NCBI GenBank assembly: GCA_016935075.1
Contig: JAFGRP010000215.1
Span: forward strand, 1 to 32,581
Direction of reading: 5' to 3'
Length of the DNA stretch: 32,581 nt
From: Deltaproteobacteria bacterium
GTDB lineage: Bacteria > Desulfobacterota > Syntrophia > Syntrophales > UBA5619
Translations under genes and position numbers: made by a program
Shown here: piece after piece, positions 7,117 through 13,660 of the stretch
Layout of the letters: each line of letters begins with the position of its first letter
Numbering within the stretch: position 1 is the stretch's first letter
The notes under the pieces: generated by a model
Database searches by the model: none
The model's input: the letters and a program-made list of their open reading frames with translations, nothing else
What the model was told of the DNA's origin: nothing

Positions 7117-8406
7117 TTACGTCCGGTGGTCGAAGACACGCTTCGCCTTGCGTTCCGTCCGGGGCAGGGATTGGTAATCGACGATCTCGACCTTGCCGCT
7201 GACCAGCGTCTCCTTGCGGACCGCGCGCTCGATCCTCGCGGCAAGTGCGACGTCCTCTTCCGGCCTTCCCGCATCCTCCCGCTCCACCTTGATCAACATA
7301 TAGTCCTTGCCGTCCTCGTAATGGTCGAGGTGGATCTGGAATTCGCTCCCGATCTCCTTCTCGCGGGAGAGGATCTCGTCGATGTGGCTGGGATAGATGT
7401 TGACCCCGCGGACGATGAACATGTCGTCGGAGCGGCCGACGATCCGGTCGTGGCGGGGAAGGGGCGAGCCGCAGGGGCACGCTCCGGGAATCGCCCGCGT
7501 GAGGTCCCGTGAGCGGTAGCGGATCAGCGGGGCGCCCTCCTTCCGGAGCGTCGTGTAGACCATCTCGCCCACCTCGCCCTCGGCGACCGGTTCCAGCGTA
7601 TCCGGGTCGAGGATTTCCAGGATGTAGTAGTCCGCCCAGTAATGGATTCCCGTGTGAAAGGTGCAGTCGAGACCGGTGCCCGGCCCGTAGACCTCCGTGA
7701 GGCCGGGGATGTCGAAGACATGGTCGGCCCCGGTCAGGGCCTTTACCTTGGCGCGCATCGCATCACTCGACCGCTCGGCGCCGAAGATCACCTTCTTGAC
7801 GTGGATTTTATCACACAGGCCGCGCTTGTCGATCTCCTCGGCCAGCAGCAGCGCCATCGAGGCGGTGCAGCACAGAACCGTGGTCTCAAAATCGATGAGG
7901 AACTGGAGCTGGAGGTCGATATTCCCGGGACCCGCCGGGATCGCGAGTGCCCCGAACCGCTCGCAGCCAAGCTGGAATCCCACGCCTGCCGTCCAGACGC
8001 CGTAGCCGACGCAGATCTGGACCCGGTCATCACGGGAAAGTCCTGCCGTTTCATAGCAGCGGGCGAACATGTCCGCCCAGTCGTCGATATCCTTGGCTGT
8101 GTAGACGAGGACCTTTCGTTTTCCCGTTGTTCCCGTGGAGGCGTGGAGACGGACGATCTGCGTCATCGGAACGGAGAGGAGCGGCCAGGGGTAGTGCTCC
8201 CGGAGGTCCCGGGCGGTGACGAAGGGGAGGCGCTTGAGATCGTCAAGGCCTTGGATCCGATCCGGTGTGACACCGGCCTCAGACAGCCTTTTGCGGTAGA
8301 AGGACGATCCCTCCCAGGCGTGGCGGACCGTCCATTGCAGGCCGGCCAGTTGGATGGCGGCCAGTTCCTCCTTCGTCCTGAATGCGGGCAGAAAACTTCG
8401 GTTCAT
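7117..8406 (-). CDS. paaK: Phenylacetate-CoA ligase
   Basis: 429-aa AMP-forming acyl-CoA ligase of the PaaK type. It has the P-loop-like STGTTGKRK, ERFGALAIPAG in the substrate region, LTEVYGPG, the hinge-region RYRSRDL and the C-terminal GRSDDMFIVRGVNIYP motif. It activates phenylacetate (or another aryl-acetate) to its CoA thioester using ATP, giving AMP and PPi. A GGAG site lies just upstream of ATG 8406. It stands alone between a terminator and the mntP region. PaaK-like ligases often occur with IorAB-type oxidoreductases, and iorAB is 3.6 kb away, so a shared role in aryl-acetate or aromatic amino acid metabolism is plausible. Confidence 0.92.
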   Translation of the reverse strand: MNRSFLPAFRTKEELAAIQLAGLQWTVRHAWEGSSFYRKRLSEAGVTPDRIQGLDDLKRLPFVTARDLREHYPWPLLSVPMTQIVRLHASTGTTGKRKVLVYTAKDIDDWADMFARCYETAGLSRDDRVQICVGYGVWTAGVGFQLGCERFGALAIPAGPGNIDLQLQFLIDFETTVLCCTASMALLLAEEIDKRGLCDKIHVKKVIFGAERSSDAMRAKVKALTGADHVFDIPGLTEVYGPGTGLDCTFHTGIHYWADYYILEILDPDTLEPVAEGEVGEMVYTTLRKEGAPLIRYRSRDLTRAIPGACPCGSPLPRHDRIVGRSDDMFIVRGVNIYPSHIDEILSREKEIGSEFQIHLDHYEDGKDYMLIKVEREDAGRPEEDVALAARIERAVRKETLVSGKVEIVDYQSLPRTERKAKRVFDHRT

Positions 8407-8490
8407 GGCATCTCCTTTCGGGGATTTCCGCTATCACATCCGGCACGCAATTTCAACCCTGACGACTTCGGATACCCTTTACGGATATCC

Positions 8491-8634
8491 CCATTGAAAC
8501 TCCATGTCTTTTTCGTCTGGCCGGCCTTCGACTCCCTGCGCCTCTCCCTCTTCAAGGTCGCCCCGTTCGGAGACAAGGAGATCTTTGTGGGGATCGACAA
8601 TTTCATCGATCTGCTGACCGCCACTCCCAAATAA
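8491..8634 (+). pseudogene. Remnant of sugar-type ABC permease (UgpA/MalF-like) N-terminus
   Basis: One frame reads LHVFFVWPAFDSLRLSLFKV followed by FGDKEIFVGIDNFIDLLTATPK and a stop. This matches the first membrane helix and the FVGxxNFxxLL signature at the start of carbohydrate/glycerol-phosphate ABC permeases. There is no start codon or upstream signal, and the other roughly 240 residues of such a protein are missing. It is a decayed fragment in the intergenic region upstream of mntP. Confidence 0.6.
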
Positions 8635-8653
8635 TTCGTCCAATGATTTTCGT

Positions 8654-8825
8654 TTGACAGACAATATGTTTTATGTCAGTTTCCTGCGCAATCGGAAAAA
8701 TGAAATTCGCGGTGATTAGGAGCAGAGCCCGTGAGCCCTGTCCTGTGGACGGGGATGAGAGGCAATACATTGAACCTCCCGCGATGAAGGGAAACGCCCC
8801 ATCTCGCACCCATTGAAACTTCTGA
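8654..8825 (+). promoter_or_regulatory. Structured 5' leader of mntP, family unassigned
   Basis: Upstream of mntP, TCGCGG (8707-8712) can pair with CCGCGA (8779-8784). This would enclose two hairpins: CCTGTCC/GGACGGG with a three-base loop, and GAGG/CCTC around a 12-base loop. A further hairpin, GATG..GGG/CCC..CATC, follows at about 8783-8803. The yybP-ykoY landmarks are absent. A TGACA...TGTCA inverted repeat (8655-8659/8674-8678) lies upstream and could be an operator. No obvious ribosome site precedes the mntP ATG, so the leader may control translation. Confidence 0.4.
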
Positions 8826-9392
8826 ATGAGCATGTCCACTGTTTCTGTGCTGTTGATTGCGGTCGCTCTCGCGATGGATTCATTCGCGGTGTCTATCTCC
8901 AGCGGCATTGCGATCTCACGGGTGCGGATCCGGCATGCGCTGCTGATCGCGTCGTTCTTCGGCCTGTTCCAAGGCCTCATGCCCTTTGCCGGGTGGCATG
9001 CCGGACAGGGATTGAAGCATATGATTGCCGACTGGGATCATTGGATCGCCTTCCTTCTGCTTCTTGCGGTCGGAGTGAAGATGATCTATGACGCCTCCCG
9101 GACCAGGGGTTCGGAGAAAAAGCTTGATCCGCTGAACATCGGCACGCTGTTCGTCCTGGCTCTTGCGACGAGTATTGACGCCCTTGCCGTTGGGATTGCG
9201 CTGTCGTTTTCCGATGTCGGCATCATACTTGCCGTAATCGCCATTGGCGCTGTCACCTTCATCATGTCGTTCTTCGGAACATACGTCGGGGCGATGTTCG
9301 GGCATCTTCTGGAAGAAAAGATCGAGGTGGCCGCGGGGATCCTGTTGATCGGCATCGGCTTCAAGATTCTGCTTCAGCACACGCTCTGGTAG
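8826..9392 (+). CDS. mntP: Manganese efflux pump MntP
   Basis: 188-aa inner-membrane protein with six predicted helices. Two internally related halves each carry the family aspartate motif: ALAMDSFAVS near residue 17 and ATSIDALAVG near residue 118. It also has the FFGLFQGLMPFAGW segment typical of MntP (formerly YebN/DUF204). It exports Mn2+ from the cytoplasm. ATG 8826 and ATG 8832 are both possible; neither has a clear Shine-Dalgarno sequence. It is followed 16 bp later by the TrpF-like gene, so the two are probably co-transcribed. It is the second predicted Mn2+ exporter within 5 kb. Confidence 0.92.
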   Translation: MSMSTVSVLLIAVALAMDSFAVSISSGIAISRVRIRHALLIASFFGLFQGLMPFAGWHAGQGLKHMIADWDHWIAFLLLLAVGVKMIYDASRTRGSEKKLDPLNIGTLFVLALATSIDALAVGIALSFSDVGIILAVIAIGAVTFIMSFFGTYVGAMFGHLLEEKIEVAAGILLIGIGFKILLQHTLW

Positions 9393-9408
9393 AGGGTTTG
9401 AACCATCC

Positions 9409-10218
9409 ATGAAACGAATCATGGTTCAGCTTTACGAAATCCAGGACCCGCACGAGGCGGAGAAACTGATCGCGTTGGGGCTGGATCGCATCGGCAGTGT
9501 GATCCTCTCGCCGGAGTCTTGGAAGGTTCCCGCCGTGCGGGATGTCGTCCAGCTCGTCCGTGGATCGGGGACAAAGAGCAGCCTGATCCCGCTGCTGGAG
9601 CGGGAGGATGACATCCTCCGCGCCATGGATTACTACCAGCCCGACTTCGTCCATTTCTGCGAGCTGATCCCCCCGACACCCGATGACCGCGGGAGGCGTG
9701 AAACCCTCTGTGCGGAACTCACCCGGATCCAGCAGCGGGTAAAAAAAGAATTCCCCCCGGTCGGGATCACCCGCTCCATCCCGATTCCCGAACCGGGCAT
9801 GGCCGATCCCGCCCCCATCCGGGAGACCATCCTCGAAATTGCCCACACGATGGAAGGGACAAGCGACTTCTTCATGACCGACACCTTCCGGGGATACGCA
9901 AAGCAAAACGCCGACCAGCCGGTAGCGGGGTACGTCGGCATCACCGGAGAGGTCTGCGACTGGGATCTCGCCGCCGCACTCGCCAAGGCGAGCCGCATCC
10001 CCGTGATCCTCGCCGGGGGCGTCTCCCCGGAGAACGTCTTCGATGCCGTCGGCCGCGTGAGGCCGGCGGGGATCGACAGCTGCACGCAGACCAATGCCAG
10101 GGACAACCGGGGGCGGCCGATCCGCTTCCGCAAGGACCTCGACCGCGTCCGCCGTCTCCTGGACGAGGTCCGCCGGGCCGAAGAGATATATTCCAATTTG
10201 CGGCCCTCTGCCCTATAA
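9409..10218 (+). CDS. TrpF-like (phosphoribosylanthranilate isomerase-like) TIM-barrel protein
   Basis: 269-aa protein with barrel-like pattern. The C-terminal VILAGGVSPENVFDAVGRVR then GIDSCTQTN resembles the phosphate-binding end of TrpF, and SDFFMTDTF resembles the strand with TrpF's catalytic aspartate. The first strand, however, reads MVQLYEIQD where TrpF has KICG with the catalytic cysteine, so true isomerase activity is doubtful. No other trp gene is nearby. ATG 9409 is preceded by GAGGG at slightly long spacing. It is probably co-transcribed with mntP. A different activity on a phosphorylated sugar-like substrate is possible; function unassigned. Confidence 0.6.
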   Translation: MKRIMVQLYEIQDPHEAEKLIALGLDRIGSVILSPESWKVPAVRDVVQLVRGSGTKSSLIPLLEREDDILRAMDYYQPDFVHFCELIPPTPDDRGRRETLCAELTRIQQRVKKEFPPVGITRSIPIPEPGMADPAPIRETILEIAHTMEGTSDFFMTDTFRGYAKQNADQPVAGYVGITGEVCDWDLAAALAKASRIPVILAGGVSPENVFDAVGRVRPAGIDSCTQTNARDNRGRPIRFRKDLDRVRRLLDEVRRAEEIYSNLRPSAL

Positions 10219-10249
10219 TGTACCAGCAATAAAATAAGGAATGGAGACG

Positions 10250-10708
10250 ATGCGGAAGGCAAACCGGGAGATTCAGGACAAGGCGGCGATCCGGGCGATC
10301 ATGGAGGAGGCGCTTGTCTGCCGGATCGGGCTTTCCGACGACGGGATGCCCTACGTCGTGCCGATGAACTTCGGCCTCGGGGAGGGCTGTCTCTACATCC
10401 ACTGCGCAACGGAGGGACGAAAACTCGACATCCTCCGGCGGAACGACAGGGTCTGCTTCGAGATGGACCTGCTACAGGGAATCAGGCAGGGGCAGGAGGC
10501 GTGCGGATGGGGTGCGCGTTACGAAAGCGTCATCGGCTTCGGCCGGGCGGTTTTCGTGGATGGCACCGCCGAAAAGAAAGCCGCCCTCGACCGGATCATG
10601 GAGCACTACGGGGCAAAAGGCCCCTTCTCCTACCCGGACGAAACACTGGCCCGGACGGCGATTATCCGGATCGACATCGAAAGCCTGACCGGCAAGCGCC
10701 GCGAATAA
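10250..10708 (+). CDS. Pyridoxamine 5'-phosphate oxidase-family flavoprotein (NimA-like)
   Basis: 152-aa split-barrel protein with the NimA-type pattern: REIQDKAAIRAIMEEALVCR, then PYVVPMNFG, LYIHCATEGRKLDIL and NDRVCFEMD. Members bind FMN (or haem) and some reduce nitroimidazoles; the physiological substrate is usually unknown. I chose the ATG at 10250 because AAGGA lies nine bases upstream and family members normally begin M-R-(R/K); an ATG at 10241 would add three residues with the AAGGA directly abutting it. It lies 31 bp after the TrpF-like gene, at the end of the mntP transcription unit. Confidence 0.85.
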   Translation: MRKANREIQDKAAIRAIMEEALVCRIGLSDDGMPYVVPMNFGLGEGCLYIHCATEGRKLDILRRNDRVCFEMDLLQGIRQGQEACGWGARYESVIGFGRAVFVDGTAEKKAALDRIMEHYGAKGPFSYPDETLARTAIIRIDIESLTGKRRE

Positions 10709-10802
10709 CGCCTCGACGGATGACCCTCCCTGAAAAACGCCGTCGCGAGGATCGATGCGGAATGAGGTCGACGCCGGCGCCGACCAGCGGCGCCTCCCCG
10801 TC

Positions 10803-10863
10803 TTTACATGTAAAAAACGGCGGGCGTTCTCCCATTGACGCCGGCCACCTGATTTTATATAAT
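10803..10863 (+). promoter_or_regulatory. Strong plus-strand promoter with upstream palindrome
   Basis: TTGACG (10835-10840), 17-bp spacer and a perfect TATAAT (10858-10863). A 12-bp perfect palindrome, TTTACATGTAAA, lies at 10803-10814. No plus-strand gene follows for more than 5 kb; the promoter reads into the 3' end of the minus-strand 77-aa gene. The 10709-10834 stretch otherwise holds only GC-rich partial hairpins. Confidence 0.6.
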
Positions 10864-10886
10864 ACAAAATATCCCTGGGCATAATC

Positions 10887-10935
10887 AAGAAAAAAGCCGC
10901 GGCAAATGCAATCTTTTCGTACATCTGCCGCGGCT
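10887..10935 (-). terminator. Intrinsic terminator of the 77-aa gene
   Basis: Perfect ten-base arms AGCCGCGGCA / TGCCGCGGCT (10895-10904 and 10926-10935), followed on the minus strand by six Ts. It lies 21 bp after the stop of the small gene. Confidence 0.85.
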
Positions 10936-10956
10936 ATTAACCCGTATGGAAAGCAT

Positions 10957-11190
10957 TTATTCTTTCTGTCTGCCGTTGATCATGGTTCTCTGATAGCTAT
11001 AGAGCCACATTGTGCCGTGTGCTTTATATTCGTTCCGGGTACGTATGCCCCATTCCACTGCCTCAAAAAGAACCCTTGCCGCATCAAGCATCTTCTTCAG
11101 AAAACTCTTTCCTTTTTTTACGGCTAATACCTGAATCTTATGTTCTGTTGCCATTTCTGTTGCCATTTCTGCTGCCATTTCTGCTGCCAT
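10957..11190 (-). CDS. Small protein of unknown function with N-terminal MATE repeats
   Basis: 77 aa, starting with four tandem tetrapeptides (two MAAE, two MATE) encoded by a 12-nt repeat. A basic, partly amphipathic body follows (KKGKSFLKKMLDAARVLFEA, then EYKAHGTMWLYSYQR). I recognise no family. It is supported as real by a full transcription unit: a TTGACA-17-TATAAA promoter at 11264-11292, a purine-rich GGAAGAAAGG site upstream of the ATG, and a strong terminator after the stop. Base composition is clearly more AT-rich than the neighbours, suggesting acquisition. An opposing promoter could produce antisense RNA across it. Confidence 0.55.
   Translation of the reverse strand: MAAEMAAEMATEMATEHKIQVLAVKKGKSFLKKMLDAARVLFEAVEWGIRTRNEYKAHGTMWLYSYQRTMINGRQKE
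11143..11190 (-). repeat. Four tandem 12-nt repeats in the 77-aa gene
   Basis: Four copies of ATGGCARCAGAA in frame at the 5' end of the small gene. Each copy begins with ATG, so translation could start at any of four positions. Copy number is prone to slippage. Confidence 0.9.
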
Positions 11191-11228
11191 TTCTTAATAC
11201 CTTTCTTCCTTTCTTAATCTTTAATTGC

Positions 11229-11262
11229 CTTAGCTGGCCTTCTGCCAGCTAAGTTAATTTTT
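11229..11262 (+). terminator. Hairpin plus T-run, plus strand
   Basis: Perfect arms CTTAGCTGGC (11229-11238) and GCCAGCTAAG (11244-11253) with a five-base loop, then TTAA and a run of Ts. It would end a plus-strand transcript from 10863. On the minus strand the same hairpin lies at the extreme 5' end of the 77-aa gene's mRNA and could stabilise it. Confidence 0.55.
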
Positions 11263-11263
11263 T

Positions 11264-11292
11264 TTTATATATGTTTATCAATTAATTGTCAA
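11264..11292 (-). promoter_or_regulatory. Promoter of the 77-aa gene
   Basis: Minus strand TTGACA (11287-11292), 17-bp spacer, TATAAA (11264-11269): near-perfect sigma-70 elements, with the expected start near 11257. Confidence 0.7.
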
Positions 11293-11327
11293 ATACAATT
11301 TTCTGGCCTCCTGATCTCAATGGATAA

Positions 11328-11366
11328 AACCACGTGACCTCCGGAAAAGCCGGAGGTCACGTGGTT
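11328..11366. repeat. Perfect 17-bp inverted repeat (hairpin)
   Basis: The arms contain CCACGTGACCTCCGG and its exact complement, extended by two A-T pairs, around a five-base loop. On the minus strand a short T-rich tract follows (GTTTTAT), so it may be a weak terminator for the transposase-remnant side. It may equally be a mobile-element end hairpin. Confidence 0.75.
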
Positions 11367-11511
11367 AGCCGCGCCAATGCAATCCTTCTTGGCACATCGT
11401 TTTTTGCGAACGCTGCTCGATCTCAAATCTATGCCGTCGCGAGAAAATAATGATTAGAACACCGGCAGTCGATTCGATCATTCAACTCGCCTCCGTGATG
11501 AACCAAGTCGA

Positions 11512-11703
11512 TTATTTTAATGAGTAAAGCAGGAAGGCATCCGAGGAGTATTCGGGATCGCCGTAAAGAGTGTATTCATAGGGACACGATGCGACATCAC
11601 GTTCCCATTGGGCGTGAGCTTTTGGCGGCGGTCCTGATTTTGCCAGCCATAGTCCCCGATGATTGAGGATATCCCGGATCACCAACGGACCATCTTTGAT
11701 GTT
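11512..11703 (-). pseudogene. C-terminal fragment of a transposase (IS91/Y2-type likely)
   Basis: 63 codons open after an in-frame stop and with no start codon, reading PLVIRDILNHRGLWLAKSG, then PPPKAHA, and ending GDPEYSSDAFLLYSLK. The (D/G)PxVIRxILxHxGL...PPP pattern followed by a short acidic/aromatic tail is the usual C-terminus of IS91-type (Y2) transposases. The catalytic part is absent. It directly abuts the 3' end of the lectin-like gene. Family assignment is from remembered pattern and not secure. Confidence 0.55.
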
Positions 11704-11715
11704 TCATCATCGGGA

Positions 11716-12429
11716 TCATTTCTGCCGGATGCGGAGATTGGAAAAATACGCAGCCGTTCCGTCGTCCACCCACAATCCGATCTTGCCCGTAGAGTTCCCG
11801 AATCTGAGATCACCGACCGTCAGCGCCGGCTCCTTCTCGTCGTTGATGAACGCCTTCAGCTCGCTTCCCGAGATTTCAAGACGTAAGTGGATCCACATGC
11901 CGGGGGCGATGTTGGCCCCCTTTTCATACTTGCCGGGAAATTCCTTCCGACTGACCGGCCAGTGGAAGTCGGGATGGGCCGTGTATTGAATGGCGCGTGA
12001 AATGATCGGCTCGGGCGGGGTGGGCTGCGTTAAACGACCGTTTTTCATACGCAGATACACCGCCTCGTAAGTGCTTCTATCCGCCGGGATATGAAATGCG
12101 ACTCCGACGAATGCCCGTGCACTGGGAGTCCCCTTTCCGTTCAATTCCCCGGCGATATCCACCTCGATGATCCCGTTTTTGAAATCGGCCGGCAGGATGG
12201 CGAATGCCGGAAAGTTGCTGCCCTGGCCCTTCAGTATCTGCCGCTGGATCTCATCGGTCAGCTCAATCTTGAGTGCGTCGCGGCCCTGGTAGGTCTCCGC
12301 CTGTGCAGTCACGTTGTGCAGAGTCACATCATTGGGCGATCTCAGTTTGAACTCGGCAGCGCCGGCGCCGGCGGCCAGAAAGACCAGCAGACCCACAAGG
12401 ATTGTCGGGATAACATTTTTTGTCTTCAT
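11716..12429 (-). CDS. Exported lectin/glucanase-fold (LamG/DUF1080-like) protein
   Basis: 237 aa with a clear signal peptide (MKTKNVIPTILVGLLVFLAA, then GAGAA-EF). The body is beta-rich, with FKNGIIEVDIAGELNGKG, ARAFVGVAFHI, YEAVYLRMKNGR, MWIHLRLEISGSELKAFIND and GKIGLWVDDGTAAYFSNLRI. These are the strand patterns of concanavalin-A-like domains of the DUF1080/3-keto-glycoside hydrolase group. It is probably periplasmic or extracellular and may bind or act on carbohydrate; catalytic residues are not identifiable. The start at 12429 is chosen because GGAG lies seven bases upstream and the signal peptide begins there; an upstream in-frame ATG at 12543 is less likely. The AraC gene upstream may regulate it. 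Confidence 0.75.
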   Translation of the reverse strand: MKTKNVIPTILVGLLVFLAAGAGAAEFKLRSPNDVTLHNVTAQAETYQGRDALKIELTDEIQRQILKGQGSNFPAFAILPADFKNGIIEVDIAGELNGKGTPSARAFVGVAFHIPADRSTYEAVYLRMKNGRLTQPTPPEPIISRAIQYTAHPDFHWPVSRKEFPGKYEKGANIAPGMWIHLRLEISGSELKAFINDEKEPALTVGDLRFGNSTGKIGLWVDDGTAAYFSNLRIRQK

Positions 12430-12669
12430 AGATTCTCCTTTCTTTTTTTCTCGAGAGGCAACGATCAGCCAATCCTCCCTTCTGGCTATCAATATGTGAT
12501 CGGTCGAATCATTAGAAGGGATAATGTTAATCAGATCTGGCACTATTCTCAGATGCGTTTAAATGGTGATCAACCGCAGGAAGAAAGAAGCAGAGGGATA
12601 ACGAGGTCATAAAATGGGGGGTCTTCTGTATAATGGTCTTCCGTAGTGTTGCTGCATCATGGTGGGGAT

Positions 12670-13566
12670 TCATTCTGTGGACAAAATATTCCGATATTTG
12701 CTTCGGATCTGTTCACGAAAGGCGGTTGGACTCAGCCCGGTTGCCTTTTTGAAGAAGCGGCCGAAGTATGAAGGGTCCTCGAAGTTCAGCCGGTATCCCA
12801 CCTCGGCAGCCGTAAGATCCGTATGGGCGAGCAGGCGTTTCGCTTCCAGTGCGATTTCCCGCCTGATGATCTGTCCCGGCGATTGACCGGTCAACGCCTT
12901 GATCGTGTTACTCAGATGTCCCATGCTGACATTCAATGCTGCCGCACAGGTTTCCAATGTCATCTGCTGGGTGCAATGGGTAGACACGAGATGTTTGAAT
13001 TTTCGGACGAAAGAGGCCCCCTTCGCCGAATTTTGTCCGGGGTACTGTGCCGAATACAGTCGCTGGATATTCACCATCAGGATATAGAGATGGGCGCGCA
13101 GAACCGGAATGCGATCCGGCGCGCCGGCTTGATACTCTTCTTCGATGGCCGACATATAAGATCTGATCCTCGCGGCGTCCTGGGGATTCAAATGCAAGAC
13201 AGGTTTTTCACCGACGGTGTGGAAAAAGGACAGTTCATAGATATTTTCGGAGAAGGAACCCGGATACAACAAGAACTCTTCCATGAAAACAAGAACAAAT
13301 CCTTGCAACGGCTGGGTGAATCGTCCGAAGTGGACCTGGCCGGGGGAAATGAAATACAGTGTGTCGGACGACAGGGCATAAGGGGAAAAGTCGATGACAT
13401 GCTGTCCCTTTCCTCCCGTGACATACTGGATCGCATAGAATTCATGCCGGTGAGGCAAGTCATCCTGCGTCTTGGACCCCGGCTCACCCAATGCCACGAT
13501 GGCGAAGGGAGCCGGGGTTTCCGTCTCGGGAAATCCATGAATGGGCAAAACTCGCGATGTCTTCAT
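12670..13566 (-). CDS. AraC-family transcriptional regulator
   Basis: 298 aa. The N-terminal cupin-type sensor region contains LPHRHEFYAIQYVTGGKG and YFISPGQVHFGR, a typical effector pocket. The C-terminal about 100 residues form two helix-turn-helix motifs (LETCAAALNVSMGHLSNTIK; AAEVGYRLNFEDPSYFGRFF, then KKATGLSPTAFR). Such regulators usually respond to a sugar or other small molecule and activate neighbouring genes. It lies 240 bp upstream of the exported lectin-like gene on the same strand, the obvious candidate target. No ligand can be assigned. Confidence 0.92.
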   Translation of the reverse strand: MKTSRVLPIHGFPETETPAPFAIVALGEPGSKTQDDLPHRHEFYAIQYVTGGKGQHVIDFSPYALSSDTLYFISPGQVHFGRFTQPLQGFVLVFMEEFLLYPGSFSENIYELSFFHTVGEKPVLHLNPQDAARIRSYMSAIEEEYQAGAPDRIPVLRAHLYILMVNIQRLYSAQYPGQNSAKGASFVRKFKHLVSTHCTQQMTLETCAAALNVSMGHLSNTIKALTGQSPGQIIRREIALEAKRLLAHTDLTAAEVGYRLNFEDPSYFGRFFKKATGLSPTAFREQIRSKYRNILSTE

Positions 13567-13660
13567 TTCCGTGCCGGAATATTATTGCATCATGTGAATC
13601 GGCGTGCGCTCTGTCTATATTTTGATCTCATAAGCCCCGGACTTATCCACTCTTGAATTC

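Noticed and set aside
8654-8682. TTGACA at 8654 as a complete promoter
   Set aside because: No acceptable -10 at 16-18 bp; the TATGTT that follows is only 5 bp away.
8654-8825. yybP-ykoY riboswitch before mntP
   Set aside because: Expected for this gene family, but neither GGGGAGTAG nor GACCTTG is present.
11010-11252. Plus-strand frame with repeated LLPF units
   Set aside because: It is the reverse reading of the MATE-encoding repeats; it lacks a ribosome site, whereas the minus strand has promoter, site and terminator.
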